Assembly (NCBI RefSeq): GCF_004770145.1
Contig: NZ_RQFW01000010.1
Span: 254,001 to 318,000, forward strand
Reading direction: 5' to 3'
DNA length: 64,000 bases
From: Leptospira bourretii
GTDB lineage: Bacteria; Spirochaetota; Leptospiria; Leptospirales; Leptospiraceae
This document shows positions 61,334 through 64,000 of this stretch, piece after piece. The position numbers were made by a program, and so were the translations under genes. The notes beneath the pieces were generated by a model, which did not search any database, was not told the origin of the DNA, and was given only the letters and a program-made list of their open reading frames with translations. The first letter of the stretch is position 1. Every line of letters begins with the position of its first letter.

Positions 61334-61899
61334 GTTTAGTTGTAATAAAATCTTTTCTAATCACCGCAATGATCGGGATACAAGATATAACTTCTTTGGT
61401 CTCCGATCATTCATTAGCCCTCGCTAAATACTCATTATTTATAAACTTACTAGTCTATTTTTTGATGAATGGGGCCCAGATTTTTGAAACTCTTATTTTT
61501 GTTCCCCGTTGGGCTAAGGGGAGTTCCCCCAATTTCCAAATACTAAATACAGAGTTTAAATCTGCTAATTTGAAATACTTTTGGATTTCGTTTCATTCAA
61601 TCCATGAAATCATATTTTTAATATCTCTCTTGTTTTGTTATCCGATCGACGGGATTGGTAACTATTTACTTTTTCTCTTCATCCTTCATATGGCTGTCCG
61701 AGTTTGGACTCTGATATATTTTGCAGAAAAGATCATCAGGTTCCAGTCTTTGGCAAATACTGTAAGTGACTATTCTCTTGAGATTTCCAATGAAATTCGG
61801 AAGTGGGTCCTTCTGAATTACTTCCGGGTATCCATTTATATTGGAATTTCGATATTGATGATTCCACTAGTTGTAAAAATTTTAAAGATCGATGGATAA
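61330..61899 (+). CDS. membrane protein of unknown function, downstream of MarR
   Basis: A 189-residue protein with four to five hydrophobic segments (about 3-20, 28-52, 80-97, 108-130 and 165-185). I recognise no motif. Translational coupling to the MarR gene by ATGA suggests that it is controlled by, or supplies a signal to, that regulator. The 164 bases after it contain only short inverted repeats. Confidence 0.62.
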   Translation: MSLVVIKSFLITAMIGIQDITSLVSDHSLALAKYSLFINLLVYFLMNGAQIFETLIFVPRWAKGSSPNFQILNTEFKSANLKYFWISFHSIHEIIFLISLLFCYPIDGIGNYLLFLFILHMAVRVWTLIYFAEKIIRFQSLANTVSDYSLEISNEIRKWVLLNYFRVSIYIGISILMIPLVVKILKIDG

Positions 61900-62063
61900 A
61901 AGAACTCATCGAAATGATATAGTTTGTTTTGAAATTTTTAGCTTTATATCAATAAAATGAATACTCGGTAAGTGTTACCCGGAAACATAAATATATCCTC
62001 GCTAAAACAATTGCGTAGGGAATAGGTTTATGTTTCCTAAGGCAGAACAATTTGTTTGTTCTA

Positions 62064-62453
62064 TCAAAACCAAAATAGATCTTTTACTTTTGGGTTTCTT
62101 AACGCAAGACCCACCCAAAGTAGAATTCCTACATACACCGGAAAAAGAGTATGGCTGAAAAGTGGATTTCCCACACGCAGGTGGATGGCAACAGCACCGC
62201 CTAAATATCCAGTGAGTAGAAGTGCTCCCAGGGTTGCCGTTTGCGGAATGGCATACATCACTGTGATCACAAGAAGAAGGATTCCTATGGTCGTAGCGCT
62301 CGATGAGGGAAGACCAAGTTCCTCCATACTTTTTAGGACTGGTTCAATTTTTGCTAATTTTCCACCCGCATCAAAGAGGAGAAAAGTTACCACAAGACCA
62401 CTGAGAATTCGTCCCACCCAAAGGTAGGTTGGGGATTGGTTTATTTCGTTCAT
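62064..62453 (-). CDS. DoxX-like membrane protein
   Basis: A 129-residue protein with about four spans and the DoxX-like pattern FLLFDAGGKLAKIEPVLKSM and GYLGGAVAIHLRVGNPLFSH. DoxX-like proteins are membrane proteins of mostly unknown biochemistry, often linked to redox or detoxification. I use the ATG at 62453; the frame continues to 62513. It is divergent from the TetR gene, and the shared 184-base gap holds a palindrome and promoter-like elements, so TetR control is likely. Confidence 0.75.
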   Translation of the reverse strand: MNEINQSPTYLWVGRILSGLVVTFLLFDAGGKLAKIEPVLKSMEELGLPSSSATTIGILLLVITVMYAIPQTATLGALLLTGYLGGAVAIHLRVGNPLFSHTLFPVYVGILLWVGLALRNPKVKDLFWF

Positions 62454-62488
62454 AAAATTACCTGCTAAAAAATCGGTCTGGTCAGAAA

Positions 62489-62508
62489 AACATATCCAGT
62501 GATATGTT
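62489..62508. promoter_or_regulatory. TetR-type operator candidate between doxX-like and tetR genes
   Basis: AACATATC-CAGT-GATATGTT has perfect 8-base arms with a 4-base centre, in the gap between the divergent genes. It overlaps the TTGTCA element on the plus strand by two bases, so binding would block the tetR promoter. Confidence 0.6.
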
Positions 62509-62535
62509 GTCAATAGAATTTATAATCAATATAAA
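62507..62535 (+). promoter_or_regulatory. promoter candidate for the TetR gene
   Basis: TTGTCA (62507-62512) and TATAAA (62530-62535) are spaced 17 bases apart, a good sigma-70 pattern pointing toward the TetR gene. The palindrome at 62489-62508 touches the -35. Confidence 0.55.
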
Positions 62536-62637
62536 TAGAAACGAGAATTCCCGAAACAGTTGGCGGACTACCGGACAAATTGGTGTTCTCTTGGGGGAGT
62601 TGATTCCGTTTTATGAGAAAAAAGGAACGAATGAGGA

Positions 62638-63231
62638 ATGGGAAAACAAGAGGAAACTCGTAAACTGATCATTGAATCTGCATTCGTTCTGATTTACCAA
62701 AATGGATTTCAGGGTGTGGGGGTTCGTGAAATTGCACAAAAAGCAAACTTAACCATTGGTGCTTTCTTTTACCACTTCCCAACGAAAAACCATGTGGGTT
62801 ATGCCATCATCGATGAGTTTCTATCCAAAGGAATTTTGGATCGGTGGATTTTGCCTTTGCAAAACTATGATGATCCCGTGGAAGGAATCATTCTTACATT
62901 TAAAAAGACATTTGAAGAGTGGCCAGATGAGTTTGTTTCGAGGGGTTGTCCATTGAACAACTTGGGCCAAGAAATGTCCGCAATAGATCCAGAATTTCAA
63001 AAGAAAGCAAAGGATCTTTTGTCCCAGTGGATCCAAAACACAAAAACTCACTTGGACATTGCAAAAAAGAAAAAGATTTTAAAAGCAAAAACAGACACAA
63101 TGAAACTTGCAGAGTTTATCGTCACTTTTCAAGAAGCAACCTTTGCCATGGGAAAAGTAATGAATGATAGAAAGGTTTATGATTCTTTGTATCTTTCTTT
63201 TCGAGATCATTTACTAAGCCATTGCCATTGA
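62638..63231 (+). CDS. TetR-family transcriptional regulator
   Basis: A 197-residue regulator with the TetR N-terminal HTH: GVREIAQKANLTIGAFFYHF with a first helix TRKLIIESAFVLI. The ligand-binding C-terminal part has RGCPLNNLGQEMSAIDPEF, the NemR/AcrR-like group in which a Cys in this position can sense electrophiles or oxidants; this is by recall. ATG at 62638. It is divergent from the DoxX-like gene with a palindrome between. Confidence 0.88.
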   Translation: MGKQEETRKLIIESAFVLIYQNGFQGVGVREIAQKANLTIGAFFYHFPTKNHVGYAIIDEFLSKGILDRWILPLQNYDDPVEGIILTFKKTFEEWPDEFVSRGCPLNNLGQEMSAIDPEFQKKAKDLLSQWIQNTKTHLDIAKKKKILKAKTDTMKLAEFIVTFQEATFAMGKVMNDRKVYDSLYLSFRDHLLSHCH

Positions 63232-63255
63232 CATTCATAACGAAAGTGTTATACT
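63228..63255 (+). promoter_or_regulatory. strong promoter candidate directly before the nucleotide cyclase gene
   Basis: TTGACA (63228-63233) is followed after 16 bases by TATACT (63250-63255). The ATG is only 7 bases beyond the -10, so transcription would start at or next to the ATG, giving a leaderless mRNA. No ribosome-site sequence is present in that gap, which agrees. The -35 overlaps the TetR stop codon. Confidence 0.6.
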
Positions 63256-63262
63256 CGCATCC

Positions 63263-63916
63263 ATGGGTCAAAAACGCACCATTGCCACCTCTGCATCTGA
63301 AGAACGATTAGAAAAACTTTTAGAAGAACGTTTGAACCCTGGTTCCAACCAAGAAATCATCGACAAACGAATTTGGGATCTGTTTGGAGAAACCTGGTGT
63401 GTGATGTTTACGGATCTCTCTGGATTTTCTCGTGGGGTTGCCAAATTTGGAATCATTCATTTTTTACAAACCATCTATGAATCACAAAGAATCCTTATTC
63501 CTGTTCTGGATGAATTTGATGGAATTCTGATGAAAGACGAAGGGGATAGCCTGATGGTTCTTTTTCGCAATACCAACAAAGCCATTCAGTGTGCCATCCA
63601 AATGCAGAAAGCCTGTAAACGTTATAATGAAGGTCGAACTGCCGAAGAACAAATTTTACTTTGTGTCGGACTTGGGTATGGCAAAATCCTAAAGATTGGA
63701 GATACCGATGTTTTTGGTGCAGAAGTGAACGCAGCATCCAAGTTAGGTGAAGATACTGCCAAAGCTTGGGAGATTTTAGTCACAAATGCTGTCAAAGAAA
63801 ATGCTGACGAAACCACTGACTTTGATTTTGAATCCATCTCAGAAATCCCACCTGGTTCCGATGGAGCCTTTCGTTTGGTTTATACTTTAGAAGAACCCAA
63901 ATGGGTAGTATTATAA
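63263..63916 (+). CDS. class III adenylate/guanylate cyclase catalytic-domain protein
   Basis: A 217-residue protein that is almost only a class III cyclase domain. FTDLSGFS carries metal Asp D51, KDEGDSLMVLF gives the substrate Lys K91 and second metal Asp D95, and FGAEVNAASK gives transition-state Asn N156, while the usual Arg four residues on is Lys K160. It may thus be a slower or modified cyclase, or one with another substrate preference. No sensor domain is fused. A leaderless transcript is suggested by the promoter. The last 84 bases of the window show no gene start. Confidence 0.85.
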   Translation: MGQKRTIATSASEERLEKLLEERLNPGSNQEIIDKRIWDLFGETWCVMFTDLSGFSRGVAKFGIIHFLQTIYESQRILIPVLDEFDGILMKDEGDSLMVLFRNTNKAIQCAIQMQKACKRYNEGRTAEEQILLCVGLGYGKILKIGDTDVFGAEVNAASKLGEDTAKAWEILVTNAVKENADETTDFDFESISEIPPGSDGAFRLVYTLEEPKWVVL

Positions 63917-64000
63917 TTCGAGATAGAAAACAAACAAATAAGATTTGAAATTTAATATGTTTGTAACAGGGGAATCAAATTCAATCGGGAACTTTATTCC

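Noticed and set aside
62044..62062. Inverted repeat AGAACAA/TTGTTCT beside the DoxX-like stop
   Set aside because: Has no T-run on either strand, AT-rich and short, so it is not called a terminator.
62056..62427. Plus-strand ORF of 123 codons opposite the DoxX-like gene
   Set aside because: Composition is Arg/Pro-rich and it lies opposite a gene with a recognisable family; it is a shadow frame.

Overview
The window looks like chromosomal DNA of a spirochaete, most probably a Leptospira and possibly a saprophytic one. The reasons are the AT-rich sequence, frequent TTG and GTG starts, many lipoproteins with relaxed spirochaetal lipoboxes, a FlaA-type periplasmic flagellar sheath protein and FlgM/FliG-like genes, LPS Kdo transferase, and a respiratory Alternative Complex III (ACIII) operon. 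The genus call rests on recalled family resemblance, not on a search. I see no insertion sequence, prophage, CRISPR array or integration scar; the window reads as core genome.

Layout. 1-4.1 kb (+): the end of tsaD, then pssA, a metallo-beta-lactamase-fold hydrolase and glycerol kinase, with a STAS protein on the opposite strand. 4.3-9.5 kb (-): a membrane protein, then a run comprising a lipoprotein, rsmI, flgM, a dehydrogenase-fold protein stripped of metal ligands, a small protein and a FliG-C-like protein. 9.5-15.1 kb: two single-span envelope proteins (+) flank a (-) run flaA-like, waaA, nadE. 15.1-16.6 kb: a YggS-type PLP protein and proC, then an initiator tRNA (-). 16.8-24.6 kb (+): a GAF-GGDEF cyclase, a small protein, an aspartic-protease-like lipoprotein, mnmA, an ATP-grasp/FMN-oxidase fusion, a PilZ protein and a pseudouridine synthase. 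24.6-34.8 kb: a DNA-methylase-like gene, exported proteins, an M16 protease pair, an RNase Z-like hydrolase, an O-methyltransferase, an amidase and an unknown. 34.8-35.3 kb (-): tRNA-Leu(CAA) just behind a thioesterase-fold gene. 35.5-43.5 kb: a large disordered protein, an ABC-F ATPase, a peroxiredoxin with a Fur/PerR-type palindrome at its start, sufB, a TMEM220-like protein and a quinoprotein-type lipoprotein. 43.6-52.4 kb: an LtaS-like transferase, a sterol-desaturase-like protein, rlmN, a Cys-rich lipoprotein, a GT39-type glycosyltransferase and a chemoreceptor. 52.6-60.6 kb (+): ACIII actABCDEF plus an SH3-type lipoprotein. 60.8-63.9 kb: a MarR/membrane-protein pair, a divergent DoxX-like/TetR pair and a class III nucleotide cyclase.

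Main themes. Many neighbours overlap by ATGA or TTGA, so translational coupling is common. The envelope is the dominant subject (LPS Kdo transfer, phospholipid synthesis, peptidoglycan amidase, LtaS-like transfer, lipoproteins). Signalling is well represented (STAS, GGDEF, PilZ, MCP, cyclase). Three regulator or stress genes carry clear palindromes in front of them. The least explained items are the 750-residue ATP-grasp/FMN-oxidase fusion, the metal-less dehydrogenase beside a FliG-C-like protein, the 860-residue disordered protein with duplicated helical modules, and the two-DTG-motif lipoprotein.
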